A stretch of DNA of 20,015 nucleotides from Parasulfuritortus sp037439465 (GTDB taxonomy: Bacteria > Pseudomonadota > Gammaproteobacteria > Burkholderiales > Thiobacillaceae), in assembly GCA_037439465.1 (NCBI GenBank), contig JBBIVX010000029.1, positions 1 to 20,015 on the forward strand, read 5' to 3'. The notes under the pieces were generated by a model. That model was given only the letters and a program-made list of their open reading frames with translations, was not told the DNA's origin and did no database searches. Numbering within the stretch: the stretch's first letter is position 1; every line of letters starts with the position of its first letter. Of the stretch, positions 6,591 to 14,002 are shown in pieces. Both the position numbers and the translations under genes were made by a program.

Positions 6591-8525
6591 ATGTTTGACA
6601 ATCCAAAGGTGTTTCGAACCATGTTGTTGGCGGGTGGCTTGCTGGGTGGCCTGGTCTCGAATGCCTGGGCCCAAACCGTCACCCTCAAGGACGCTGCCCA
6701 GGAGGCGGTGCGCAGCAATCCCGAGGTATTGGCGCGTTGGCACGCCTTCAGGGCAGCCACAGAGAATATCGATGTCATCAGGGGCGGACTGCGCCCGCGT
6801 GTCGACTTGAGCGCGAATGTTGCGCGGGAGCGGCAGGACAATCCAGCCTTGCAGGATAGTTATACCCGCAGTGGCCTGTCCTTGTATGTAGACCAGATGT
6901 TGTTCGATGGTACTGCAACCCATAACGAGCTCGCCAAGTTCAATTACGTTCAACGGGTGCGTTTCTATGAATTGCTGGATACCACCGAGAGCACGGCGCT
7001 GGAGGCCATGCGCGCCTATACGGACGTGCAGCGATATCGTAACCTGCATCGTCTGGCCCAGGAAAATTATGCACAGCACCGGGCCGTATTCGAACAGATT
7101 CAACATCGGGTCAAGTCCGGTGTGGGTCGCCGGGTCGATTTGGAACAGGCGGGTGGGCGTCTGGCCTTGGCGGAGTCCAATCTGTTGACCGAGGCCAGCA
7201 ACCTGCACGACGTCAGCGTTCGTTATCAGCGCCTGGTCGGCCGGTTGCCGGCCGAAACCCTGGCCGACATCCCCGTATTGGCGGCCGGCTTGCCTGAGCA
7301 GTCGGATCAAGCCTTGCGTCAGGCCTATGCGCAAAATCCCGGTTTGGCCGCGGCCCAGGAGAATATCGTGGCGGCTCAGAACGATGCCAAGACTCGACAT
7401 GCGAAGTTCCTCCCCAGGGTCGATCTGCGCGCCAGGCATGATCTCGGCCGCAATCTCGATGGCGTGAACGGCACCCATAACCTGACCAATGTGGAATTGC
7501 TGCTGAATTACAACTTGTACAACGGCGGTTCCGACCAGGCGGCCGAGCGTCAGTACTGGGAACAGGTCAACGTCGCCAAGGACCTGCGCGACAAGACCTG
7601 CCGCGATATACGCCAGACCCTGTATATCGCCTACAACGACGTCAAGCGGCTCAAGGAACAATTGATCTACCTGGAACAGCATCAGCTTTCCATCGAAAAG
7701 GCGCGTGATGCCTATCGCAAGCAGTTCGACATCGGCCAGCGCACCTTGCTCGATCTGCTCGATACCGAGAATGAACTGTTCCAGGCCAAGCGTGCTTATC
7801 AGATCGCTTATTACGACCACTTATTCGCCATGGGGCGCACCCAGGCGGCCATGGGCAACTTGTTGGCCGCCCTCGGCCTGCAGCGCCAGGAGACCCCGGA
7901 TCTGGTCAATGCCGACGAAAAGGCGGCCTTCGATCCGGATGCCATCTGTCCCGCCGATGCGCCTTTGCAGATGAGCGTTGACAAAGAAAAGGTGTTCGCC
8001 GAGGCCATGGCCACGGCAGCCTCCAACAATTACGCCGCCGCGGCGGGCGCGATGGCGCCCTCCGTAGCCTCGACCGGTGCAGCGGTTGCCGATCGGGACG
8101 GCGATGGGGTGACCGATGACAAGGATTTGTGTGCTGATAGCGCCAAAGGCGTCAAGGTGGACGCCAGGGGTTGCCCGCTGACGACGGTGATCGAACTCAA
8201 CGGGGTCAACTTCGAATACAACTCATGTTCCCTGCGCCCCGATGCCTTTCCTCTACTCGATGAGGCGGTCAGGGTTCTGCAACGCTACCCAATATTGACA
8301 GTGGAAGTCGCCGGACACAGCGACAATATCGGCGGTGCGGATTTCAACCTGCGTTTGTCGGAAAGCCGCGCCAGTGCCGTGCGTGATTATTTGATGTCGC
8401 AGGGCGTGGCGGCGGCACGACTGACCGCAAGGGGCTACGGAGAGCAGCAGCCGATTGCCGACAATGGCACGGAGGCAGGTCAGGCAAAAAACCGCCGTGT
8501 CGAGCTGCGCATTCTGAATAAATAA
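6591..8525 (+). CDS. TolC-family outer-membrane channel fused to an OmpA peptidoglycan-binding domain
   Basis: A 644-aa protein. Residues 1-27 are a signal peptide (cleavage after AWA). About 28-440 is an outer-membrane efflux/TolC domain with two similar halves and long helices, of the type I secretion LapE/AggA kind. An Ala-rich linker leads to DRDGDGVTDDKDLC (about residue 501), a thrombospondin-3-like calcium motif, then an OmpA C-terminal domain (about 525-644). Its peptidoglycan-binding Asp (GHSD) and Arg (LSESRA) are both present, as is NRRVEL. The start at ATG 6591 is preferred (AAGGGA at 6579-6584, signal peptide directly after); an in-frame TTG at 6567 would add eight residues. Next to the adhesin, lapD and lapG, it is the likely outer-membrane pore of the adhesin exporter. 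The ABC and HlyD partners are not in the window. The fusion is unusual compared with plain TolC. Confidence 0.92.
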   Translation: MFDNPKVFRTMLLAGGLLGGLVSNAWAQTVTLKDAAQEAVRSNPEVLARWHAFRAATENIDVIRGGLRPRVDLSANVARERQDNPALQDSYTRSGLSLYVDQMLFDGTATHNELAKFNYVQRVRFYELLDTTESTALEAMRAYTDVQRYRNLHRLAQENYAQHRAVFEQIQHRVKSGVGRRVDLEQAGGRLALAESNLLTEASNLHDVSVRYQRLVGRLPAETLADIPVLAAGLPEQSDQALRQAYAQNPGLAAAQENIVAAQNDAKTRHAKFLPRVDLRARHDLGRNLDGVNGTHNLTNVELLLNYNLYNGGSDQAAERQYWEQVNVAKDLRDKTCRDIRQTLYIAYNDVKRLKEQLIYLEQHQLSIEKARDAYRKQFDIGQRTLLDLLDTENELFQAKRAYQIAYYDHLFAMGRTQAAMGNLLAALGLQRQETPDLVNADEKAAFDPDAICPADAPLQMSVDKEKVFAEAMATAASNNYAAAAGAMAPSVASTGAAVADRDGDGVTDDKDLCADSAKGVKVDARGCPLTTVIELNGVNFEYNSCSLRPDAFPLLDEAVRVLQRYPILTVEVAGHSDNIGGADFNLRLSESRASAVRDYLMSQGVAAARLTARGYGEQQPIADNGTEAGQAKNRRVELRILNK

Positions 8526-8534
8526 CTTTACTGA

Positions 8535-8554
8535 GGGCGCCGCACATGGCGCCC
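8535..8554 (+). terminator. Hairpin after the TolC-OmpA gene
   Basis: GGGCGCC, loop GCACAT, then GGCGCCC forms a perfect 7-bp stem ten bases after the stop codon. Only a broken T-rich stretch follows (ATACTTCT), so termination may be partial. Confidence 0.5.
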
Positions 8555-8567
8555 ATACTTCTCACCC

Positions 8568-8594
8568 TTGGTAGCAGGGTGGGGCCGGTATAAT
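8568..8594 (+). promoter_or_regulatory. Candidate dnaE promoter with a consensus -10
   Basis: TATAAT at 8589-8594 is preceded by TTGGTA at 8568-8573 with a short 15-base spacer. The transcript would begin near 8601, downstream of the first two possible dnaE ATG codons (8593, 8599) and 22 bases upstream of the ATG at 8623. Confidence 0.4.
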
Positions 8595-8622
8595 GGCCAT
8601 GGCCGACATCGAAAATCCCACC

Positions 8623-11600
8623 ATGGCTGATCCCCGTTTCGTACATCTGCGCTTGCACAGCGAATATTCCATCGTTGATGGGCTGGTGCGGTTGGACGAT
8701 GGCCAGGATCACTGCTGTCCACCTGTCGAGGCGGCGTTGGCGGACGCCATGCCAGCCCTGGCGCTGACCGACCTGAACAACGTGTTCGGGATGGTCAAGT
8801 TCTACAACGCCGCCCGGAAGAAGGGAATCAAACCTATCATAGGCTGCGACATCTGGGTGGGCGACCGTGCCCGGCCGGAGAAGACGTCGCGTCTGTTACT
8901 GTTGGTGCAGAACCGAGCCGGTTACCACAGATTGTGCGAGATCTTGAGCCGTGCCTATCTGGACAACATGCACCGTGGCCGTGCCGTGGTACTCAAGGAA
9001 TGGTTCGAGGCAAACGGCAGTGAAGGACTCATCGCCCTGTCGGGCGCGCATTGGGGTGATGTCGGACAACTTCTGCTGAACGACGCGCAGGTGGCTGCGC
9101 GTACACAGGCACAGGTTTGGGCGGATATTTTCCCCGGCCGTTATTACCTGGAGATACAGCGTTGCGGCCGGCCGGAAGCGGAACGGCATCTGATCGAGGC
9201 TGTGGCGCTGGCGGCCGAACTGAATCTGCCGGTGGTGGCCACCCACCCGGTGCAGTTCCTGGCGCGCGAGGATTTCAAGGCGCATGAGGCGCGCGTCTGC
9301 ATTGCCGAGGGGTACATACTGGCCGACCGCCGCCGCCCTAAACTGTTCAGCGAGGACGACTACTTCAAGACCCAGGCGGAGATGGCGGAACTCTTCGCGG
9401 ACCTGCCGGAGGCTCTGGAAAACAGCATCGAGATCGCACGTCGTTGCAACCTCACCCTGGAACTTGGCACCAGCAAGCTGCCATTGTTCCCCACGCCGGA
9501 CGGCATCTCGCTCGACGATTATTTGCGGCAGCGGGCGCGCGCTGGCCTGGTGCTGCGCCTGGACGAACTCTACCCCGATGCCGGCGAGCGGGAGCGGCAT
9601 CGTCGGGACTATGAGGACAGGCTGGAACTGGAATTGGGCACCATCGTTCAGATGGGCTTCCCGGGCTATTTTCTCATCGTCGCCGACTTCATCAACTGGG
9701 CGAAGAACAATGGTGTGCCGGTCGGGCCTGGTCGGGGGTCTGGCGCCGGCTCACTGGTGGCCTACGCCATCGGCATCACCGATATCGACCCACTGCGCTA
9801 TGCACTGTTGTTCGAACGCTTTCTCAATCCGCAGCGGGTGTCCATGCCCGACTTCGATGTCGATTTCTGCCAGGACAATCGTTATCGGGTTATCGAATAT
9901 GTGCGCGAAAAATATGGCGCCGATGCTGTATCGCAGATTGCCACCTTTGGCACTATGGCGGCACGGGCAGTGCTGCGCGACGTCGGCAGGGTGCTCGACT
10001 TGCCTTACACCTTCTGCGACACCTTGTCGAAAATGATTCCCTCTGCGCCGGGCAAGAACGTCACCCTGGAGCAGTCCCTGGCCGAGGTGCCTGAGCTGCG
10101 CGAGCGCTATGAACGGGAAGAGGAGGTGAGGGAACTCTTCGACCTGGCCAGCAAGCTGGAAGGTCTGACCCGCAATGTCGGCATGCATGCGGGCGGGGTG
10201 CTGATCGCGCCGGGCCGGCTGGTGGATTTTTGTCCGCTCTATTGCGCGGAGGGTGCCAACTCCGTCATCTCCCAACTCGACAAGGATGACGTGGAGAAGG
10301 TGGGCCTGGTCAAATTCGACTTCCTAGGCCTTAGAAACCTCACCATCATCGATTTGACGCTGAAATATATCAAGACGTTGGACCCCGCCTTCGAGGTAGA
10401 CCTCAACCGCTTGCCGCTGAATGATCCGGCGACTTACGAGATACTCAGAAGGGCCAATACCACCGCCATTTTCCAGCTCGAATCAGAGGGAATGAAGAAG
10501 CTGCTTGGCAAGCTGGAGCCCGATCGTTTCGAGGATATTATCGCCGTTCTGGCTTTATTCCGGCCGGGCCCGCTCGGCTCTGGCATGGTGGAGGATTTTA
10601 ACCAGCGCAAAAAAGGCAGGCAGTCCATCGATTATTTTCACCCCGATCTGAAGGCGTGTCTGGAGCCGACCTACGGCGTCATCGTCTACCAGGAACAGGT
10701 CATGCAGATTTCCCAGCTGATTGGCGGCTACACACTGGGCGACGCCGACCTGCTGCGGCGTGCCATGGGCAAGAAAAAAACGGAGGAAATGGCCAAGCAC
10801 CGCGACAGCTTCCGCGAGGGGGCCAAGGCAAAGGGCTATGACGAAAAGCTGGCCATGCACCTCTTCGATCTGATGGAAAAGTTCGCTCAGTATGGCTTCA
10901 ATAAATCGCACACGGCGGCCTACGCACTGATCTCCTATCAGACCGCCTGGCTGAAGGCGCACCATGCCGCCGCATTCATGGCCGCGACCCTGTCTTCGGA
11001 CATGGACAATACCGATGCGGTAAAGATATTCCACGACGACGCGGTGAAAAACGGGCTCACCATCCTGCCGCCCGACATCAACGAATCCGGTTATCGTTTC
11101 TTCCCGGTCGACCGTCGGCACATCCGTTATGGTCTCGGCGCCGTCAAGGGCACGGGGGAAAGTGCGGTCAACAATATTGTGGCAGTGCGGGCGGCGGGTG
11201 GTCCCTTCGCCAATCTTTACGATTTCTGCCGGCGTATCGATCGCCGCCTGGTCAACCGGCGGGCCATCGAGGCCTTGGTGCGGGCAGGCGCCTTCGACCG
11301 CCTGCACAGCAATCGGGCGGGCACTCTTAACAGCGTCGGTCTTGCCATGGAATGGGCCGAAACCGCACAAAGCAACGCTGTGCAAAACAATCTGTTTGGC
11401 AACGAAGAGGCCGAAACCCCGCCCGACCTTGCGCAAACGCCGCCCTGGCCGGCCAAGGATCAACTGGCCCAGGAAAAACTGGCGCTCGGCTTTTATTTCA
11501 GCGGCCATCCCTTTATCGCCTACCGCGTTGAATTACAGGGAATCATTGACCGCAACCTGAGTCAGGTGGCACCGCAGCAGAGGCCGGTGCTAATGGCTGG

Positions 11601-12087
11601 CGTGGTGATGACGGTGCGCACCCAGATGGCCCGGCGCGGCAAGATGGCGCTCGTCGTGCTCGACGACGGAACGGCCCGACTCGATGTGACGGTATACAAC
11701 GAGCTGTTCGAGTCGCGGCGGGTTCTGCTCAAGGAAGACAATCTGCTGCTGGTCCTTGGCCGGGTGAGCCACGATGATTACTCCGGCGGGCTGCGAGTCA
11801 TCGCAGACGAACTGTTTGGGCTGGATGAGGCTAGAAACCATTTCGCCAGACGAATGGTGATCGAGCTAAACGGTCAGGCCAATGCGGAGTCGCTTGGCGG
11901 GATGCTGCGGCCCTATCTGGCGGCCGATGACAAGGGCTGCCCAATTGCCGTGCGTTATCGGCAGGCTGGCCAGAGTTGCGAGATTAACCTTGGTGCGGCC
12001 TGGAACGTGCGCCTCGAAGAGCGCCTGATCCAGGAGTTGCGGGCCTGGCTGCAACCGCAGCATGTATTCATTGAATACAACCGCTGA
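8623..12087 (+). CDS. dnaE: DNA polymerase III alpha subunit (replicative polymerase, DnaE1 type)
   Basis: The catalytic subunit of the chromosomal replicase, 1154 aa (E. coli 1160). It opens with a PHP domain (PRFVHLRLHSEYS). The polymerase aspartates are in PDFDVDF (Asp410, Asp412, matching E. coli Asp401/Asp403) and VKFDFLGLR (Asp566, matching Asp555). The beta-clamp-binding motif QNNLF is at 921-925, almost exactly the E. coli position, followed by an OB-fold and a C-terminal tau-binding region. I chose ATG 8623 because MADPRFVHLR aligns with E. coli MSEPRFVHLR and because a TATAAT overlaps the alternative ATG at 8593. The alternative adds ten residues, and no strong Shine-Dalgarno settles it. 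The gene appears complete and intact and stands alone between two hairpins. Confidence 0.97.
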   Translation: MADPRFVHLRLHSEYSIVDGLVRLDDGQDHCCPPVEAALADAMPALALTDLNNVFGMVKFYNAARKKGIKPIIGCDIWVGDRARPEKTSRLLLLVQNRAGYHRLCEILSRAYLDNMHRGRAVVLKEWFEANGSEGLIALSGAHWGDVGQLLLNDAQVAARTQAQVWADIFPGRYYLEIQRCGRPEAERHLIEAVALAAELNLPVVATHPVQFLAREDFKAHEARVCIAEGYILADRRRPKLFSEDDYFKTQAEMAELFADLPEALENSIEIARRCNLTLELGTSKLPLFPTPDGISLDDYLRQRARAGLVLRLDELYPDAGERERHRRDYEDRLELELGTIVQMGFPGYFLIVADFINWAKNNGVPVGPGRGSGAGSLVAYAIGITDIDPLRYALLFERFLNPQRVSMPDFDVDFCQDNRYRVIEYVREKYGADAVSQIATFGTMAARAVLRDVGRVLDLPYTFCDTLSKMIPSAPGKNVTLEQSLAEVPELRERYEREEEVRELFDLASKLEGLTRNVGMHAGGVLIAPGRLVDFCPLYCAEGANSVISQLDKDDVEKVGLVKFDFLGLRNLTIIDLTLKYIKTLDPAFEVDLNRLPLNDPATYEILRRANTTAIFQLESEGMKKLLGKLEPDRFEDIIAVLALFRPGPLGSGMVEDFNQRKKGRQSIDYFHPDLKACLEPTYGVIVYQEQVMQISQLIGGYTLGDADLLRRAMGKKKTEEMAKHRDSFREGAKAKGYDEKLAMHLFDLMEKFAQYGFNKSHTAAYALISYQTAWLKAHHAAAFMAATLSSDMDNTDAVKIFHDDAVKNGLTILPPDINESGYRFFPVDRRHIRYGLGAVKGTGESAVNNIVAVRAAGGPFANLYDFCRRIDRRLVNRRAIEALVRAGAFDRLHSNRAGTLNSVGLAMEWAETAQSNAVQNNLFGNEEAETPPDLAQTPPWPAKDQLAQEKLALGFYFSGHPFIAYRVELQGIIDRNLSQVAPQQRPVLMAGVVMTVRTQMARRGKMALVVLDDGTARLDVTVYNELFESRRVLLKEDNLLLVLGRVSHDDYSGGLRVIADELFGLDEARNHFARRMVIELNGQANAESLGGMLRPYLAADDKGCPIAVRYRQAGQSCEINLGAAWNVRLEERLIQELRAWLQPQHVFIEYNR

Positions 12088-12158
12088 ATGCCGGACCTGA
12101 GTGTCTGTTGTGCGCCTGCAACATCTTCACTTCATAAGTTTGTTTCTGTAAAAAATTG

Positions 12159-12187
12159 TTGAAAAGGGTATTTGAATATTAGATAAT
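12159..12187 (+). promoter_or_regulatory. Strong sigma70-type promoter for the candidate sRNA
   Basis: TTGAAA (12159-12164), an exact 17-base spacer, then GATAAT (12182-12187): each hexamer matches 5 of 6 consensus bases. The predicted start, about 12194, falls on the first base of a long hairpin. It lies after the dnaE stop codon and before a rho-independent terminator, with no gene between. Confidence 0.65.
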
Positions 12188-12193
12188 TCTAAT

Positions 12194-12297
12194 AACACTG
12201 ATGCACACGCTTCCTCCCTTAGCGTTATCAGTGTTGTCTCCTCCATCCTCCTCCTTTGGTGGATTTTAAGCCCGGTCCTCAGACCGGGCTTTTTTTT
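12194..12297 (+). ncRNA. Candidate small regulatory RNA with two UCCUCC-loop hairpins
   Basis: About 104 nt from the predicted start to the end of the terminator T-tract. Hairpin 1 has a perfect 9-bp outer stem (AACACUGAU at 12194-12202 with AUCAGUGUU at 12227-12235), an internal loop, an inner 5-bp stem (ACGCU with AGCGU) and the loop UCCUCCCUU (12212-12220). Hairpin 2 pairs UCCA-U-CC (12242-12248, U bulged) with GGUGGA (12258-12263) around the loop UCCUCCUUU (12249-12257). Hairpin 3 is the terminator. The two 9-nt loops differ at one position, and both are complementary to Shine-Dalgarno sequences. This is the known design of trans-acting sRNAs that block ribosome binding. No plausible coding frame covers it. 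I do not recognise the family. It could instead be a leader of the downstream gene with an attenuator, but the complete terminator argues for a separate RNA. Confidence 0.6.
12268..12297 (+). terminator. Strong rho-independent terminator
   Basis: AAGCCCGGTC, tetraloop CTCA, then GACCGGGCTT gives a perfect 10-bp stem followed by six more T residues. It ends the candidate sRNA and any dnaE read-through, and isolates the next operon starting at 12348. Confidence 0.93.
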
Positions 12298-12347
12298 AGC
12301 CATGCGACTGCCTGTACAATAGTGCCGTCGCTTCAGTCCAATGCCGC

Positions 12348-13226
12348 ATGACACAGCCGCTTTGGTATATCCGAAAAAATGGGAGTGTGTTGGGCCCGTT
12401 CCCGGCGGCGCAGATTCGCCAATCCCACGACATCGGTGAAATCCTGGGACAGACTGAGGTGAGTCTGGATGGCATCAACTGGCTAAGATTGGTGGACACG
12501 GACATCCTCACTACCACCAAGGCCGAGCCGCCACAGGTCGCTCATTCCCGGTCCGATGACACCTGGCAGCAGGAGCGGGAAAAGGCACGCTTACGTTGGC
12601 TGGACGACGCCGTCGAGACGCGCGCTGAGGCCGCGGCCGATACCGCGTTCGATGAACTTTCCGCTCGCCTTAGGCAACATGAGGCTCAGACCCGGACGCT
12701 ACTTGCCGCACGTATCACAGGGCGACCGACCCTGGTATCGGCGCTATTGGCCTTGTTGGCGATCATCGTGCTGGGCGTGGGGGTCTGGTATGGGCAATCG
12801 GACGATAGCCGGATCGGCGCCGCGTTGGCCCGAAAGATCAGCCAATGCAATCAGCCGGCCGCCGAGGCGATAAACTGGGCGGGGTGCAGAAAACCGGACG
12901 GCAACCTCAGAAATGCCAGGTTAAGCAATGCGAACCTATCCAAGATCATGTTGGAACGCGCCGATTTGACAGGCGCCGACTTGTCCTATGCCAATCTGCA
13001 AGGGGCCAATCTGCGTGGCGCCAACTTAAGGCAGGCCAACCTGCGTGGTGCCTCCATGTCCGGGGCCGACCTTACCGGCGCCGACCTGAGCAGCGCCGAT
13101 CTTGCTTTTGCCGTTCTCAGCGGTGCGATCATGGCCGGCGTCAGGCTGGAAGGCGCCCGTCTGGGGCAAAGCACCTGGCCTGACGGCCGGATTTGTGCGG
13201 TGTATTCGGTGGGACAATGCCTATAA
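12348..13226 (+). CDS. Membrane-anchored pentapeptide-repeat protein with N-terminal GYF-like domain
   Basis: A 292-aa protein. Residues 5-48 (LWYIRKNGSVLGPFPAAQI..) match the GYF_2 type domain, thought to bind proline-rich peptides. About 72-120 is a charged, probably coiled-coil region. About 128-149 is one transmembrane helix. Residues 187-273 are pentapeptide repeats of the A(D/N)LxG kind, about 17 copies that would form a right-handed beta-helix. The last ~20 residues have two cysteines (RICAVYSVGQCL), and Cys167 and Cys180 precede the repeats, so disulfides are possible if this part is periplasmic. No function is known. The start has no clear Shine-Dalgarno; a TACAAT at 12315-12320 could be a -10 giving a very short leader. 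Its end overlaps the next gene by 10 bases, which suggests translational coupling. Confidence 0.88.
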   Translation: MTQPLWYIRKNGSVLGPFPAAQIRQSHDIGEILGQTEVSLDGINWLRLVDTDILTTTKAEPPQVAHSRSDDTWQQEREKARLRWLDDAVETRAEAAADTAFDELSARLRQHEAQTRTLLAARITGRPTLVSALLALLAIIVLGVGVWYGQSDDSRIGAALARKISQCNQPAAEAINWAGCRKPDGNLRNARLSNANLSKIMLERADLTGADLSYANLQGANLRGANLRQANLRGASMSGADLTGADLSSADLAFAVLSGAIMAGVRLEGARLGQSTWPDGRICAVYSVGQCL

Positions 13227-14002
13227 AGCACGTCACTTCCAAGGATAACCCGCTGTATCGGACACTGCTGGCGTTGGCGGAGGACCGGCAAGCCCGGCGG
13301 CAACAGCAGCAGACTTTACTGGATGGCGAACACCTGTTGCAGGAGGCCCTGGCGGCAGGACTCCACCCGAGTCGCTTGATCCTTGTTGAAGACGCAGTGG
13401 ATAGTTCCTGGGCGGAGCGGCTGGCCGGCATCCCCAAGTTGATCTTATCCCCGGCGCTGTTGCGCAAATTGTCGCCGCTAGCCACACCTACCGGCCTGAT
13501 AGCCGTGATTGACATCCCGGAACCGGCCACAGGGGCGATGCCTTCAGATTGCATCGTGCTGCTCGACGCCATCCAGGATCCAGGCAATCTGGGTGCCATG
13601 TTGCGTATTGCCGCCGCCGCCGGGGTGGGTACCGCATACCTCTCGCCAGGATGCACCGATGCCTGGTCGCCCAAGGCCCTGCGGGGAGGGCAGGGGGCTC
13701 AGTTTCGATTGGCCATTCACGAGGAAGCGGATTTGCTGGCGGTCGCCAGGACCTTCACGGGACCTGTCTATGCAGCCATGCCACGGGCACCGCAGTCGCT
13801 ATACACTCTCAAGCTGACCGGCCCTGTCGGTTTCGTGTTCGGCAACGAGGGGGCTGGTCTAGATGCCTCCCTCACGCACCAGACCATGCCCTTTTCCATA
13901 CCCATGCCGGGCGGTATGGAGTCGCTCAATGTCGCTTCGGCAGCGGCGATCTGTCTATTCGAAAGGGTCCGTCAGCTAGTGGCATCAAGAGGGTGGCCAT
14001 GA
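13217..14002 (+). CDS. SpoU/TrmH-family RNA 2'-O-methyltransferase (RlmB-like)
   Basis: A 261-aa SPOUT enzyme that transfers methyl from S-adenosylmethionine to a ribose 2'-OH in rRNA or tRNA. Residues 1-100 are the substrate-binding part (SKDNPLYRTLLALAEDRQARR, LLDGEHLLQEAL). Three SpoU motifs follow: motif 1 LLDAIQDPGNLGAMLRIAAA (115-134), motif 2 VFGNEGAGL (207-215) and motif 3 IPMPGGMESLNVASAAA (228-244). Together they form the trefoil-knot cofactor site. I took the ATG at 13217 (GGTGGGA just upstream) rather than an in-frame GTG at 13193; it overlaps the pentapeptide gene by 10 bases. The stop overlaps the next start as ATGA. The target nucleotide cannot be read from sequence, so I give no symbol. 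Confidence 0.93.
   Translation: MPIKHVTSKDNPLYRTLLALAEDRQARRQQQQTLLDGEHLLQEALAAGLHPSRLILVEDAVDSSWAERLAGIPKLILSPALLRKLSPLATPTGLIAVIDIPEPATGAMPSDCIVLLDAIQDPGNLGAMLRIAAAAGVGTAYLSPGCTDAWSPKALRGGQGAQFRLAIHEEADLLAVARTFTGPVYAAMPRAPQSLYTLKLTGPVGFVFGNEGAGLDASLTHQTMPFSIPMPGGMESLNVASAAAICLFERVRQLVASRGWP

Noticed and set aside
6513..7820. 435-codon open frame on the minus strand opposite the TolC-OmpA gene
   Set aside because: It is antisense to a clear TolC domain, and its low-complexity Gln/Ile/Leu/Gly-rich product reflects GC-rich codons read backwards. No family is recognisable.
10555..11508. 317-codon open frame on the minus strand opposite dnaE
   Set aside because: It lies fully inside dnaE and its translation shows no family signature; a GC-rich shadow frame.
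12127..12354. 75-codon minus-strand frame across the dnaE downstream region
   Set aside because: It crosses the rho-independent terminator and the promoter-like sequence, and its product has no recognisable features. The structured RNA on the plus strand explains the region better.
13549..13998. Long upstream extension of the first TPM gene
   Set aside because: It runs through the SpoU methyltransferase motifs in another frame. The signal peptide starts at 13999, where ATGA couples it to the preceding gene.
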